A stretch of DNA of 57,510 nucleotides from Bacteroidota bacterium. Its GTDB lineage: Bacteria; Bacteroidota; Bacteroidia; UKL13-3. The stretch covers positions 1-57,510 of the forward strand of contig CANKQY010000006.1 of assembly GCA_947485745.1 (NCBI GenBank). The letters are read 5' to 3'. Of this stretch, positions 1-7,656 are shown piece after piece. How positions within the stretch are numbered: the stretch's first letter is position 1; each line of letters opens with the position of its first letter. The notes under the pieces were generated by a model. It saw nothing but the letters and a program-made list of their open reading frames with translations. It ran no database searches and had not been told where the DNA came from. Made by a program: the position numbers and the translations under genes.

Positions 1-166
1 GCTCACCATGACGTAGAGGTACAAATGAACATTTGTAAGCCTGGGTCGCGTTGAGCCCGTCAAACCAATAAAAAAAACCTTGGTCCACAACGTCATGGTG
101 AGCCTGTCGAACCACAACGTCATGGTGAGCCCGTCGAACCATAGCGTCATGGTGAGCCTGTCGAAC
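1..166. repeat. 27-bp tandem repeat array (GAGCCTGTCGAA family)
   Basis: Three tandem copies of a 27-bp unit start at about 91, 118 and 145 (cgtcatggtgagcctgtcga plus spacer); a degenerate copy lies near 47-66 and an inverted partial copy (gctcaccatgacg) opens the window. The last copy runs directly into the cyclophilin stop codon. The core GAGCCTGTCGAA also occurs in the array at 45.5-45.8 kb, so this is a dispersed genomic repeat family. No coding capacity is evident. Confidence 0.85.
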
Positions 167-603
167 TATTCTTCAGTAACAACCACCTTGGTCATCACAT
201 CTCCTTGACGGATATCATCTATCACATCTATACCATCAACAACTTTTCCAAAGCAGGTATGGTTGCGGTCTAAATGTGCGGTATTGTTTCTGCTATGGCA
301 AATAAAGAATTGTGAACCACCTGTATTTCTTCCAGCATGAGCCATTGACAGAACGCCACGGTCATGGTATTGATTTTCACCTGTTAACTCACAGTCGATT
401 TTATAACCCGGACCACCAGCGCCAGTGCCAGTTGGATCGCCACCTTGGATAACAAAATCAGGTAGTACTCGGTGAAAAGTTACGCCATCGTAAAAGCCTT
501 TTTTAGCTAAAGATAAAAAATTTGCAACTGTTTTTGGTGCATCTTTATCATAGAATTCAATTTTCATAACACCTTTGGCGGTGTGAATTTCTGCTTTACT
601 CAT
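166..603 (-). CDS. Peptidyl-prolyl cis-trans isomerase, cyclophilin type
   Basis: A single-domain cyclophilin of 145 aa that should catalyse proline cis-trans isomerisation during protein folding. The active-site block [13 protein letters not shown] is at residues 43-55 with catalytic Arg45, and the GGSQFFI block is at about 95-101. The canonical active-site Trp is replaced by His in LDRNHTCFG (His115), as in many bacterial short cyclophilins. There is no signal peptide or membrane segment, so it is probably cytoplasmic. It stands alone downstream of the ATP synthase operon, from which it is separated by a terminator hairpin. The stop codon touches a tandem repeat array. Family assignment is secure; the specific paralogue name (ppiA/ppiB) is not. 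Confidence 0.95.
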   Translation of the reverse strand: MSKAEIHTAKGVMKIEFYDKDAPKTVANFLSLAKKGFYDGVTFHRVLPDFVIQGGDPTGTGAGGPGYKIDCELTGENQYHDRGVLSMAHAGRNTGGSQFFICHSRNNTAHLDRNHTCFGKVVDGIDVIDDIRQGDVMTKVVVTEE

Positions 604-632
604 TATTATTTTTGTTTAAGTGATAGTTGTTT

Positions 633-672
633 TAATAAAAAATGCCGATTCGCTAGTGCAAATCGGCATTTA
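633..672 (-). terminator. Intrinsic terminator of the ATP synthase operon
   Basis: On the minus strand an 11-bp perfect stem (AAATGCCGATT / AATCGGCATTT) with a 10-nt loop is followed by TTTATT. It lies between the atpG stop and the cyclophilin start, so it should end the atp transcript. Confidence 0.8.
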
Positions 673-690
673 AATTGGTTGTTATATAGA

Positions 691-1563
691 TTAAGAACCA
701 CTCAATGCAGCTGCACCACCCACAATTTCTGAAATCTCTGTTGTGATAGCACTCTGACGAGCACGGTTATATTCTAATTTCAAGGCTTTAATCAATTCAC
801 CAGCATTGTCTGTTGCTTTATCCATGGCAATCATACGAGCACCATGCTCTGAGGCAAATGAATCTAAGAGGCTTTTGAAAATTTGTGTTTTCAAAATTCT
901 AGGAATCAATGTCTCTAAAATCTCTGCTTTACCCGGCTCATAAATAAAATCATTCTTACTAGTATTCCCTACAACTGGCTTTGAAACAATTGGCAAGAAA
1001 GGTTCATTCACTAAAATTTGGGTTGCTGCATTTTTAAATTGGTTGTAAACCACTTCCACTTTATCAAATTTACCCGCTTTAAATTGGTTCAAAACGTACT
1101 CTCCAATTGCAAAACCTGTTTCAGCATTTAAGTGATGATAAGTATCTTTAAAATCAGGAATTATACTTAAGTCGGTTTTGGCATAAAATTCAAATGCTTT
1201 TCTACCAATAGCTAAGATGGTAACTTTTTTACCAGCATACTCCCCTTTTATTAAACTATTGGTTAGCTTGATAACATTGGCATTAAAACCTCCACACAAT
1301 CCCCTATCTGATGTAATTACAACAAGCAACACATTGCTTATAGGGCGGCGTTGGTGAAAAAACACTTTCAATGAATCTACATCCATCGAATCTGAAAGGT
1401 TAGCTAAAATACCATTCAATTTTTGAGCATAAGGTCTCATTTGAATGATGGCATTCTGTGCTTTTCTCAACTTAGTTGAACTCACCAGCTTCATAGCTTT
1501 AGTGATCTGTTGGGTTGAGCCTACAGAAGTAATACGAATTCGAACTTCTTTTAAATTAGCCAT
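691..1563 (-). CDS. atpG: F0F1 ATP synthase subunit gamma
   Basis: Central rotor stalk of F1, coupling c-ring rotation to conformational change in the alpha/beta hexamer. The 290-aa protein has both diagnostic ends: the N-terminal helix (IRITSVGSTQQITKAMKLVS) and the C-terminal helix (RQSAITTEISEIVGGAAAL). Length is normal for the family. It is the last gene of the operon, starting 24 bp after atpA and followed by a hairpin terminator. It acts at the cytoplasmic face of the inner membrane. No oddities are seen. Confidence 0.97.
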   Translation of the reverse strand: MANLKEVRIRITSVGSTQQITKAMKLVSSTKLRKAQNAIIQMRPYAQKLNGILANLSDSMDVDSLKVFFHQRRPISNVLLVVITSDRGLCGGFNANVIKLTNSLIKGEYAGKKVTILAIGRKAFEFYAKTDLSIIPDFKDTYHHLNAETGFAIGEYVLNQFKAGKFDKVEVVYNQFKNAATQILVNEPFLPIVSKPVVGNTSKNDFIYEPGKAEILETLIPRILKTQIFKSLLDSFASEHGARMIAMDKATDNAGELIKALKLEYNRARQSAITTEISEIVGGAAALSGS

Positions 1564-1587
1564 TTTTTAATATACCCTACCGGTTGA

Positions 1588-3168
1588 TTAAGCGCTATAT
1601 TTTGCAGTTAGGTCTTTAGCAACAGCCTCTAAAACGCTGGTTACATCATCTCCAATGCCACCTTTTTTAATGGCATCCAAAACTGCTTTGTGTTTATTTT
1701 CTAGGAAATTTAGGAACTCAGCTTCAAACTCACGAATTTTATTTACAGGTACTTTAGATAATAAACCTTTGGTTCCAAGATAAATAATTGCAGTTTGCTC
1801 TTCCACTCTTAGTGGTGAAAACTGACCTTGCTTCAAAATTTCTACGTTACGGGCACCTTTTGCCAATACAGATTTAGTAACAGCATCTAGGTCTGAACCA
1901 AACTTTGAAAAAGCTTCCAATTCGCGGTATTGTGCTTGGTCTAACTTTAAAGTACCAGCAACCTTTTTCATAGATTTAATCTGAGCATTACCACCCACAC
2001 GAGATACCGAGATACCCACGTTAATTGCGGGACGGATACCAGAGTTAAACAAGTTAGCCTCCAAAAATATCTGACCATCAGTAATAGAAATTACGTTAGT
2101 TGGAATATAAGCAGATACATCGCCAGCTTGTGTTTCAATAATTGGTAATGCTGTTAAAGAACCACCGCCTTTTACTAAATGTTTGATTGACGGCGGTAGG
2201 TCGTTCATTTGCTGAGCAATTGAATCGGTACCAATAATCTTTGCAGCTCTTTCTAGTAAACGACTATGCAAATAAAACACATCTCCGGGATATGCTTCAC
2301 GTCCTGGTGGTCTTCTAAGTAATAAAGAAACCTCACGGTAAGCAACTGCTTGCTTTGATAAATCATCATAGATAACTAAAGCTGGGCGGCCAGTATCGCG
2401 GATAAACTCACCAATTGCAGCACCCGCCATTGGAGCAAAGAATTGCATTGGAGCAGGATCTGAAGAAGTAGCAGAAACAATAACGGTATAAGCCATTGCA
2501 CCACGTTCTTCTAAAGTTTTTAATACTTGCGCAACAGTAGAAGCTTTCTGACCACAAGCTACGTATATGCAATATACAGGGTTACCTGCATCATAAAATT
2601 CTTTTTGATTGATAATGGTATCAATACAAACTGCAGTTTTACCAGTTTGGCGATCACCAATAACCAATTCGCGTTGACCACGACCAATAGGAATCATGGC
2701 ATCAATGGCCTTGATACCTGTTTGCAATGGTTCTTTTACTGGTTCGCGATAGATAACACCAGGAGCTTTGCGCTCTAAAGGCATTTCATATAATTCGCCA
2801 GCAATTGGGCCTTTACCATCTATTGGCTTGCCCAAAGTGTTAATAACACGACCCATCAATCCTTCTCCTACTTTAATAGAAGCGATACGACCAGTACGTT
2901 TTACTGTATCCCCTTCAATAATCTGCTCAGCAGAACCTAATAACACCGCTCCCACGTTGTCTTCCTCTAGGTTCAAAACAATGCCTTGCACACCATTTGC
3001 AAATTCAATCAGCTCACCCGACTGAACTTTAGTTAATCCATAGATACGTGCGATACCATCACCCACTTGGAGTACGGTTCCCACTTCTTCTAGTTCGGTC
3101 TCAGACTTAAAATTGCTTAATTGCTCTCTTATAATTGCTGATACCTCATCAGGCCTAATTTCTACCAT
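1588..3168 (-). CDS. atpA: F0F1 ATP synthase subunit alpha
   Basis: Non-catalytic nucleotide-binding subunit of F1 (526 aa). The Walker A motif GDRQTGKT is at residues 171-178, with the beta-barrel domain before it (about 25-95) and the C-terminal helical domain after it. The visitor motif of alpha subunits, [12 protein letters not shown], is present, as is the arginine-finger region ISVSRVGG. It lies 9 bp after atpH and 24 bp before atpG in one transcription unit. The catalytic beta subunit (atpD) is not in this window, so it must be encoded elsewhere. Confidence 0.98.
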   Translation of the reverse strand: MVEIRPDEVSAIIREQLSNFKSETELEEVGTVLQVGDGIARIYGLTKVQSGELIEFANGVQGIVLNLEEDNVGAVLLGSAEQIIEGDTVKRTGRIASIKVGEGLMGRVINTLGKPIDGKGPIAGELYEMPLERKAPGVIYREPVKEPLQTGIKAIDAMIPIGRGQRELVIGDRQTGKTAVCIDTIINQKEFYDAGNPVYCIYVACGQKASTVAQVLKTLEERGAMAYTVIVSATSSDPAPMQFFAPMAGAAIGEFIRDTGRPALVIYDDLSKQAVAYREVSLLLRRPPGREAYPGDVFYLHSRLLERAAKIIGTDSIAQQMNDLPPSIKHLVKGGGSLTALPIIETQAGDVSAYIPTNVISITDGQIFLEANLFNSGIRPAINVGISVSRVGGNAQIKSMKKVAGTLKLDQAQYRELEAFSKFGSDLDAVTKSVLAKGARNVEILKQGQFSPLRVEEQTAIIYLGTKGLLSKVPVNKIREFEAEFLNFLENKHKAVLDAIKKGGIGDDVTSVLEAVAKDLTAKYSA

Positions 3169-3177
3169 AATGAAACG

Positions 3178-3729
3178 TTATTTTGAAATGTAAGTATTTA
3201 ATAATTTATGTTTTGCTTTCCTAAGCTTTCCAGAAATGCTGGCATCATAAAGTTTATCTTCCATCTGTATTATCAGACCTCCAATAATTTCAGTATCTAC
3301 CGTAGTTTCAAGGATTACTTTTTTACCAGTTTGTTTTTCAAGAAATGATTTTACCTCATCAATAACTTTGCTACTAACAGTAACAGCAGTTTTAACTTTT
3401 GCGGTGGTAATTTTATTGATAACATTATACTGCGCAATGAAAGCATTGGCAATATCCAGTAAATAATATTCGCGTTTTTTATCGATAACAATTTCGAAAA
3501 ATGAAATCGTAAGTTTATTAAAGGAAGCACCAAATATTTGTTTCAGGATGGTCAATTTCTTGTCGCCTTTAACAATTGGATTTCTAAACAAACTTTCCAA
3601 TGCGTGATTTTGTTCAATCGCAGCCTTGAACGCCAAAATATCGGCATTGATCGCCTCGAGCAAGTTTTGCTTAATCGAAAGATCGATCAGTGATTTGGCA
3701 TACCTGCCGGATACTCTTTGTTCAGACAT
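3178..3729 (-). CDS. atpH: F0F1 ATP synthase subunit delta
   Basis: Peripheral stalk subunit (OSCP family, 183 aa) linking subunit b to the top of F1. The N-terminal helical bundle begins with RVSGRYAKSLIDLS, the usual opening of the family, and the C-terminal part has the conserved DTEIIGGLIIQMEDKLYDASISGKL region. It is 1 bp after the atpF stop and 9 bp upstream of atpA, consistent with translational coupling. Length is typical. Confidence 0.95.
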   Translation of the reverse strand: MSEQRVSGRYAKSLIDLSIKQNLLEAINADILAFKAAIEQNHALESLFRNPIVKGDKKLTILKQIFGASFNKLTISFFEIVIDKKREYYLLDIANAFIAQYNVINKITTAKVKTAVTVSSKVIDEVKSFLEKQTGKKVILETTVDTEIIGGLIIQMEDKLYDASISGKLRKAKHKLLNTYISK

Positions 3730-3730
3730 G

Positions 3731-4225
3731 TTAATTTAAAGTGATTGATTTTAAATTTTCGTTTACGAAAGACTCTTGCTGAGCACGGTCCTCCATTTTC
3801 TTGCGCAAAACCTTTTCGGCTAAGTCAACCGAAAGCACAGCAACTTGAGTTTTCAACTCATTTAATGCTTTAATTTTGGCGGATTCAATAGATTCGTTGG
3901 CCTTGGCAATAATTTTTCGACCTTCTTCATCGGCAGATTTTTTTGCTTGGGCAATGATATTTTCTTTGATATCATTGGCTTCCTTCAGCATTAAATCGCG
4001 CTCAGCACGTGCTTGGTTCAAGAGTTTTTCGTTATCTGCCTTTAATGCACTCATTTGAACACGAGCTTCTTCAGCGGAATTCAAAGCATTATTGATTGAT
4101 TCTTCTCTCTCTCTAATCGAATTTAAGATAGGCTTCCAGGCAAATTTTGATAAGATAAACAATACGATACTAAACGTAATGGTCATCCAAAAAAGTAGTC
4201 CTAAACCAGGTTTTACTAATTCCAT
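3731..4225 (-). CDS. atpF: F0F1 ATP synthase subunit b
   Basis: Membrane-anchored peripheral stalk of 164 aa. A single N-terminal transmembrane helix (about residues 8-28, LFWMTITFSIVLFILSKFAW) is followed by a long charged amphipathic coiled-coil rich in Ala, Glu and Lys, as expected for a b-type dimer. It directly precedes atpH with a 1-bp gap. The 91-bp gap between it and atpE holds a strong inverted repeat. Only one b-type gene is present, so the stalk is probably a homodimer. Confidence 0.96.
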   Translation of the reverse strand: MELVKPGLGLLFWMTITFSIVLFILSKFAWKPILNSIREREESINNALNSAEEARVQMSALKADNEKLLNQARAERDLMLKEANDIKENIIAQAKKSADEEGRKIIAKANESIESAKIKALNELKTQVAVLSVDLAEKVLRKKMEDRAQQESFVNENLKSITLN

Positions 4226-4267
4226 GCTATTTTATTTTTAATGAATAATGGGTAATAGTGATACAAT

Positions 4268-4306
4268 AATTAGAACACAAAAGGTAAAACCCTCTGTGTT
4301 CTAATT
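4268..4306 (-). promoter_or_regulatory. Inverted repeat in the atpE-atpF spacer
   Basis: Perfect 12-bp arms (aattagaacaca at 4268-4279 and tgtgttctaatt at 4295-4306) enclose a 15-nt loop just downstream of the atpE stop. There is no T-tract after it in the direction of transcription, so a simple terminator is less likely than an mRNA-stabilising or partial-attenuation hairpin. Subunit c is needed in about ten copies, so a stoichiometry role is a reasonable inference. Confidence 0.6.
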
Positions 4307-4316
4307 GGTATTACGA

Positions 4317-4607
<291 letters not shown>

Positions 4608-5798
4608 TTAATGATGTTCTTCGTGAGCATGCTCTTCTACTGCTGAACCAAAATACAAAGCAGAAAGCAAAGTGAATACATAAGCTTGCAGGAATGCAAC
4701 AAGCAATTCAAGGAAATTCATAAAGGTTGTAAAGGCTACAGATAAAACTGAAACTCCTAAGCCCAAACTTGTGTTAATAGCACCAAAAATGAATATTAAA
4801 CTAAGGAATCCTAAAATGATAATATGGCCTGCTGTGATATTAGCGAACAAACGTATCATTAGTACAATTGGTTTGTTTAACATACCAATGATTTCAATTG
4901 GTATCAATAATATCCATAATCCTTTGGGAACTCCCGGTGGCATAAAAATATGACCCCAGTAGCTTTTATTACCGTTTACCGAAGTGATAACGAATGTAAA
5001 CAAAGCTAATACCATAGTAACTGCAATATTACCAGTTACATTGGCTCCACCCGGAAAAAATGGGATCAAACCGAATAAATTATTGATAAATATGAAAAAA
5101 AATATGGTTAATAAATATGGCAAGAACTTAGCATATTTGGGTCCAATGGAAGGTTTTGCTATTTCATCTCTGATGAAAATGATTAAAGTTTCAATCAAAT
5201 TGGCCAGACCTTTAGGCGCTTTACCTTTATTTTTATTATAACGATTGGCAACAGATAGCATGATCCAACACAAGAAAAATACTGAGATAAATAAACTCGC
5301 AACATTTTTAGTAATGGATAAATCATAAAATGAAGCTTCTTGGTTGATGCTGCCATCGGCATTTACTGCCACAATTTTACCTTCTTCTAATCTGTAACCT
5401 TCATAAGTTTCATGACCATGCTCAAATTTTGAGGAAAGAAAAGCCTTCACACCGGAATCATCCTTAATAATGATTGGAAGTGGAATAGAAATATGCGTAT
5501 GACCGATGGTTGCTATATGCCAATCATGCGCATCTGCAATATGTTCCATGATTAATTTACCTGCATCTAATTTTCCGTTTTCTGCTCCAACAACTTCATG
5601 TTTATTAGCATCATGTGCAGTAGCACCATGATTTTCTAACTGAGCGTGAGCACTTTCTGCAGCCAATGAATTAGTATCAACCTCTGCATGATGCTCCTGC
5701 CCTAAAACTGAATAACTGGTGTAGGCTACACAAATTAACAACAAAAATACCGGGATTAAATACTTGGAAATCTTTCTTTTATTTGGCTGCATGAACAA
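4608..5798 (-). CDS. atpB: F0F1 ATP synthase subunit a, with His-rich extensions
   Basis: Proton-channel subunit of F0. The membrane domain occupies the C-terminal two thirds and contains the essential arginine in LMIRLFANITAGH. At 396 aa it is much longer than the approximately 250-270 aa of proteobacterial subunit a: a signal-peptide-like helix (about residues 11-33) precedes an approximately 130-aa His/Asp/Glu-rich presumably periplasmic region, and the C-terminus ends in a second His-rich tail (EEHAHEEHH). Long N-terminal extensions are known in Bacteroidota subunit a. An alternative ATG exists two codons in. It starts 2 bp after the upstream membrane-protein gene. Confidence 0.95.
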   Translation of the reverse strand: MFMQPNKRKISKYLIPVFLLLICVAYTSYSVLGQEHHAEVDTNSLAAESAHAQLENHGATAHDANKHEVVGAENGKLDAGKLIMEHIADAHDWHIATIGHTHISIPLPIIIKDDSGVKAFLSSKFEHGHETYEGYRLEEGKIVAVNADGSINQEASFYDLSITKNVASLFISVFFLCWIMLSVANRYNKNKGKAPKGLANLIETLIIFIRDEIAKPSIGPKYAKFLPYLLTIFFFIFINNLFGLIPFFPGGANVTGNIAVTMVLALFTFVITSVNGNKSYWGHIFMPPGVPKGLWILLIPIEIIGMLNKPIVLMIRLFANITAGHIIILGFLSLIFIFGAINTSLGLGVSVLSVAFTTFMNFLELLVAFLQAYVFTLLSALYFGSAVEEHAHEEHH

Positions 5799-5800
5799 TG

Positions 5801-6223
5801 TTATTTCTTTGAATCGGGGCGCAAGTTAACAACTAGGTAATAAATTTCAAAAGCTGTGTAAAAGAAATATAATAAAAGATACACAACTACAAAGGATAAC
5901 TCGCGGATTGGTGAAAAAATTAGATAAATAAAAAGCGGGAAAATGGAAAAGATAAATCGTATTCCAATTGCACTGTAGGTTCTAGTTATAAATGTTTTAT
6001 TGTCTTTTGGCAACCCCGAATTGGTTATTTTATAAGTGAACAATGTGAGCATTAAAAAATAAACTAAGGCAATCCAAACAAAATTATTTAATAAAATACT
6101 ATTTTGAAATTGTTGAAAACAAAAAATCAAAACAGCCATCACCAAGGTGTAGATTGATAGGCTTAAATAAAATTTATTTTTAATTATTTTCAAAATTTTA
6201 CACTGTAAATAACTGTAAATCAA
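5801..6223 (-). CDS. Hypothetical four-helix membrane protein in the atp operon
   Basis: A 140-aa hydrophobic protein with about four predicted transmembrane segments and a short charged C-terminus (RPDSKK). I do not recognise a named family from sequence alone. Its position, between atpZ and atpB with only 2 bp before atpB, matches the place where AtpI-like assembly proteins sit in other bacteria, so a role in F0 assembly (for example c-ring insertion) is an inference. An 87-bp AT-rich gap separates it from atpZ. Confidence 0.75.
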   Translation of the reverse strand: MIYSYLQCKILKIIKNKFYLSLSIYTLVMAVLIFCFQQFQNSILLNNFVWIALVYFLMLTLFTYKITNSGLPKDNKTFITRTYSAIGIRFIFSIFPLFIYLIFSPIRELSFVVVYLLLYFFYTAFEIYYLVVNLRPDSKK

Positions 6224-6310
6224 TAGATAAATGTTCTTTTATCTAGAGACAATTATTTTTTTGGTGGCACAAAAGTACTCATTAATTTGAAATAATAAGT
6301 ACCAAATTAA

Positions 6311-6526
6311 TTATTTTTTAAGAAAATCTCTGATAGCCAGATATAAAGAAGCAAAAATAGAAAATAAAACTCCAATAAGGGTAAAAATGGGGAATTTAAA
6401 CTGAAAATATTCGTCGGTGTATTTTCCACCTAAACTACCTGCAACAATTACTACAATCATTTGAGCAGCTTGGGAGCTATACTTTAGCAGGTGGTTAGGC
6501 TGTGGCTTGTTCTCTGGTGGTTTCAC
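6311..6526 (-). CDS. atpZ: AtpZ/AtpI-family F0F1 accessory protein
   Basis: A 71-aa protein with two transmembrane helices separated by a short loop (GGKYTDEYFQFKFPIF), the pattern of the ATPase_gene1/AtpZ family that precedes ATP synthase operons and has been linked to ion supply or c-ring assembly. The only plausible start is a GTG at 6526-6524, which lies inside the end of the bactofilin gene (32-bp overlap), suggesting translational coupling. No in-frame ATG occurs before the first transmembrane helix. Confidence 0.8.
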   Translation of the reverse strand: MKPPENKPQPNHLLKYSSQAAQMIVVIVAGSLGGKYTDEYFQFKFPIFTLIGVLFSIFASLYLAIRDFLKK

Positions 6527-6956
6527 TTAAAACAGGGGCTTTAGTATCTAAGGGTTTGCCTATTTTACCATTTTTATAATCTCCAAGGCCAATTGCCACA
6601 CCTGTACTCATGGTACTTTTTCCATTGAACTCAGCACCAGCCTCAATTATTAACTTGTTACAAGAAATATCACCCATAATTTTTGCTGAAGCCTTAATTG
6701 TTAATAGCTCAGAAACAAAAATATTGCCAATTACGCTTCCTGAAACATCGCAATTAATGGCTTTAATATTTCCTTCAACATTGGCTGAGGTGCCTAATAC
6801 CAGTTTAGCTTTAACATCAATATTTCCTTTTAGGTTACCATCTATTCGTAAATCCCCTTCAGAACTTAAATCCCCTTGGATTCTAGTACCAGCATTTAAA
6901 ATATTAATCTCTTGCGGATTAAAGGTGTTGTTCTTAGAAGGTTTAAAAATTGCCAT
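6495..6956 (-). CDS. Bactofilin (polymer-forming cytoskeletal protein)
   Basis: A 153-aa bactofilin: a short disordered N-terminus, then a right-handed beta-helix core of repeated G-[DN]-[IL] turns (GTRIQGDLSSEGDLRIDGNLKGNI and following, about residues 23-115), and a flexible C-terminal tail. Bactofilins polymerise without nucleotide and scaffold envelope enzymes, often M23 peptidases. Here the neighbouring minus-strand gene encodes the membrane anchor of an M23-like protein, in line with that partnership. It is the first gene of the atp transcription unit and overlaps atpZ by 32 bp. Confidence 0.93.
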   Translation of the reverse strand: MAIFKPSKNNTFNPQEINILNAGTRIQGDLSSEGDLRIDGNLKGNIDVKAKLVLGTSANVEGNIKAINCDVSGSVIGNIFVSELLTIKASAKIMGDISCNKLIIEAGAEFNGKSTMSTGVAIGLGDYKNGKIGKPLDTKAPVLSETTREQATA

Positions 6957-7077
6957 ATTTCAATTTATTAATAATACTATCTATTAGGTTCTAGGAATCC
7001 TTCTTACCGAAATAAAAATTAAGGCAAGTAAGTTAATCCTGAGGCCTGCAAAAATTAAAAACATTTATCTATTGTAA

Positions 7078-7085
7078 CAAATGTA
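7078..7085 (-). promoter_or_regulatory. Candidate -7 box for the bactofilin-atp operon
   Basis: TACATTTG on the minus strand matches the Bacteroidota -7 consensus TAnnTTTG about 120 bp upstream of bactofilin. No convincing -33 TTTG is seen at the right distance, so support is limited. Confidence 0.4.
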
Positions 7086-7212
7086 CCAATTTTTTTAAAA
7101 TAATTGAATTCTTCTGCGAAATACTCCCAAGAATTCTAAATAAGCAGCATTTCAGCACTATTTAACAAATATTTATATTCAAAAGTACAGTAAATAACAT
7201 AAAAAAAATGCT

Positions 7213-7578
7213 TTAGGGAGCTTTTGATAGGCTATCATTTAAACCCTCACCACCATTAACTATATTAATAATATTCTTGTAATAGAGCTCTTTAGCAACC
7301 AAAGCCTGCTCCATTGAATCTGTTTTATACAATAATTCCTGTAAGTTTCGTTTGGTTTTTGAATCAGTATATCCCGGAACATATTCTCGCAAAGAAGTAT
7401 AAAAAATGAGGGTTATTATGAGAATTGCAAATAAAACAACGGCAGAACTAAAACCAATAAAAACGTTCATAGGAGTTAGTTTGAAAGAAAGTTTCTCCTC
7501 AAACGACTCATCATTGATTAGTACTAATTTGTATTTATACCGCAGCTTGTGAATTAATTTTTTCTTTGGCTGATCCAT
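7213..7578 (-). CDS. M23-peptidase-like membrane anchor lacking the catalytic domain
   Basis: A 121-aa protein with a basic cytoplasmic N-terminus (LRYKYKLVLINDESFEEKLSF), one transmembrane helix (about residues 38-62), the segment LREYVPGYTD and a short coiled-coil. This arrangement matches the N-terminal part of the Bacteroidota M23/LytM metallopeptidases (about 290 aa) that commonly lie beside bactofilin. The HxxxD and HxH peptidase motifs are absent and the 256 bp downstream encode no remnant in any frame I could follow. It may be a genuine short form or an eroded gene. It diverges from the sprE homologue. Confidence 0.7.
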   Translation of the reverse strand: MDQPKKKLIHKLRYKYKLVLINDESFEEKLSFKLTPMNVFIGFSSAVVLFAILIITLIFYTSLREYVPGYTDSKTKRNLQELLYKTDSMEQALVAKELYYKNIINIVNGGEGLNDSLSKAP

Positions 7579-7629
7579 AAGTATAGACGAATTAAAAAAG
7601 TTTTGGTTAAAATTGTACGATTAATAATT

Positions 7630-7637
7630 CAAAGATA
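7630..7637 (-). promoter_or_regulatory. Candidate -7 box upstream of the M23-like gene
   Basis: TATCTTTG on the minus strand is an exact TAnnTTTG match about 52 bp upstream of the ATG at 7578. The nearest TTG is 24 bp farther upstream, slightly longer than the usual spacing. Confidence 0.45.
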
Positions 7638-7656
7638 AGTAAATTCAACGTCTCCA

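Noticed and set aside
2527-3025. Plus-strand ORFs inside atpA
   Set aside because: Antisense shadows of a clearly coding gene.
6957-7212. Remnant of an M23 catalytic domain downstream of the anchor gene
   Set aside because: No recognisable HxxxD or HxH motif or open frame could be followed; the stretch is AT-rich and contains a promoter-like box instead.
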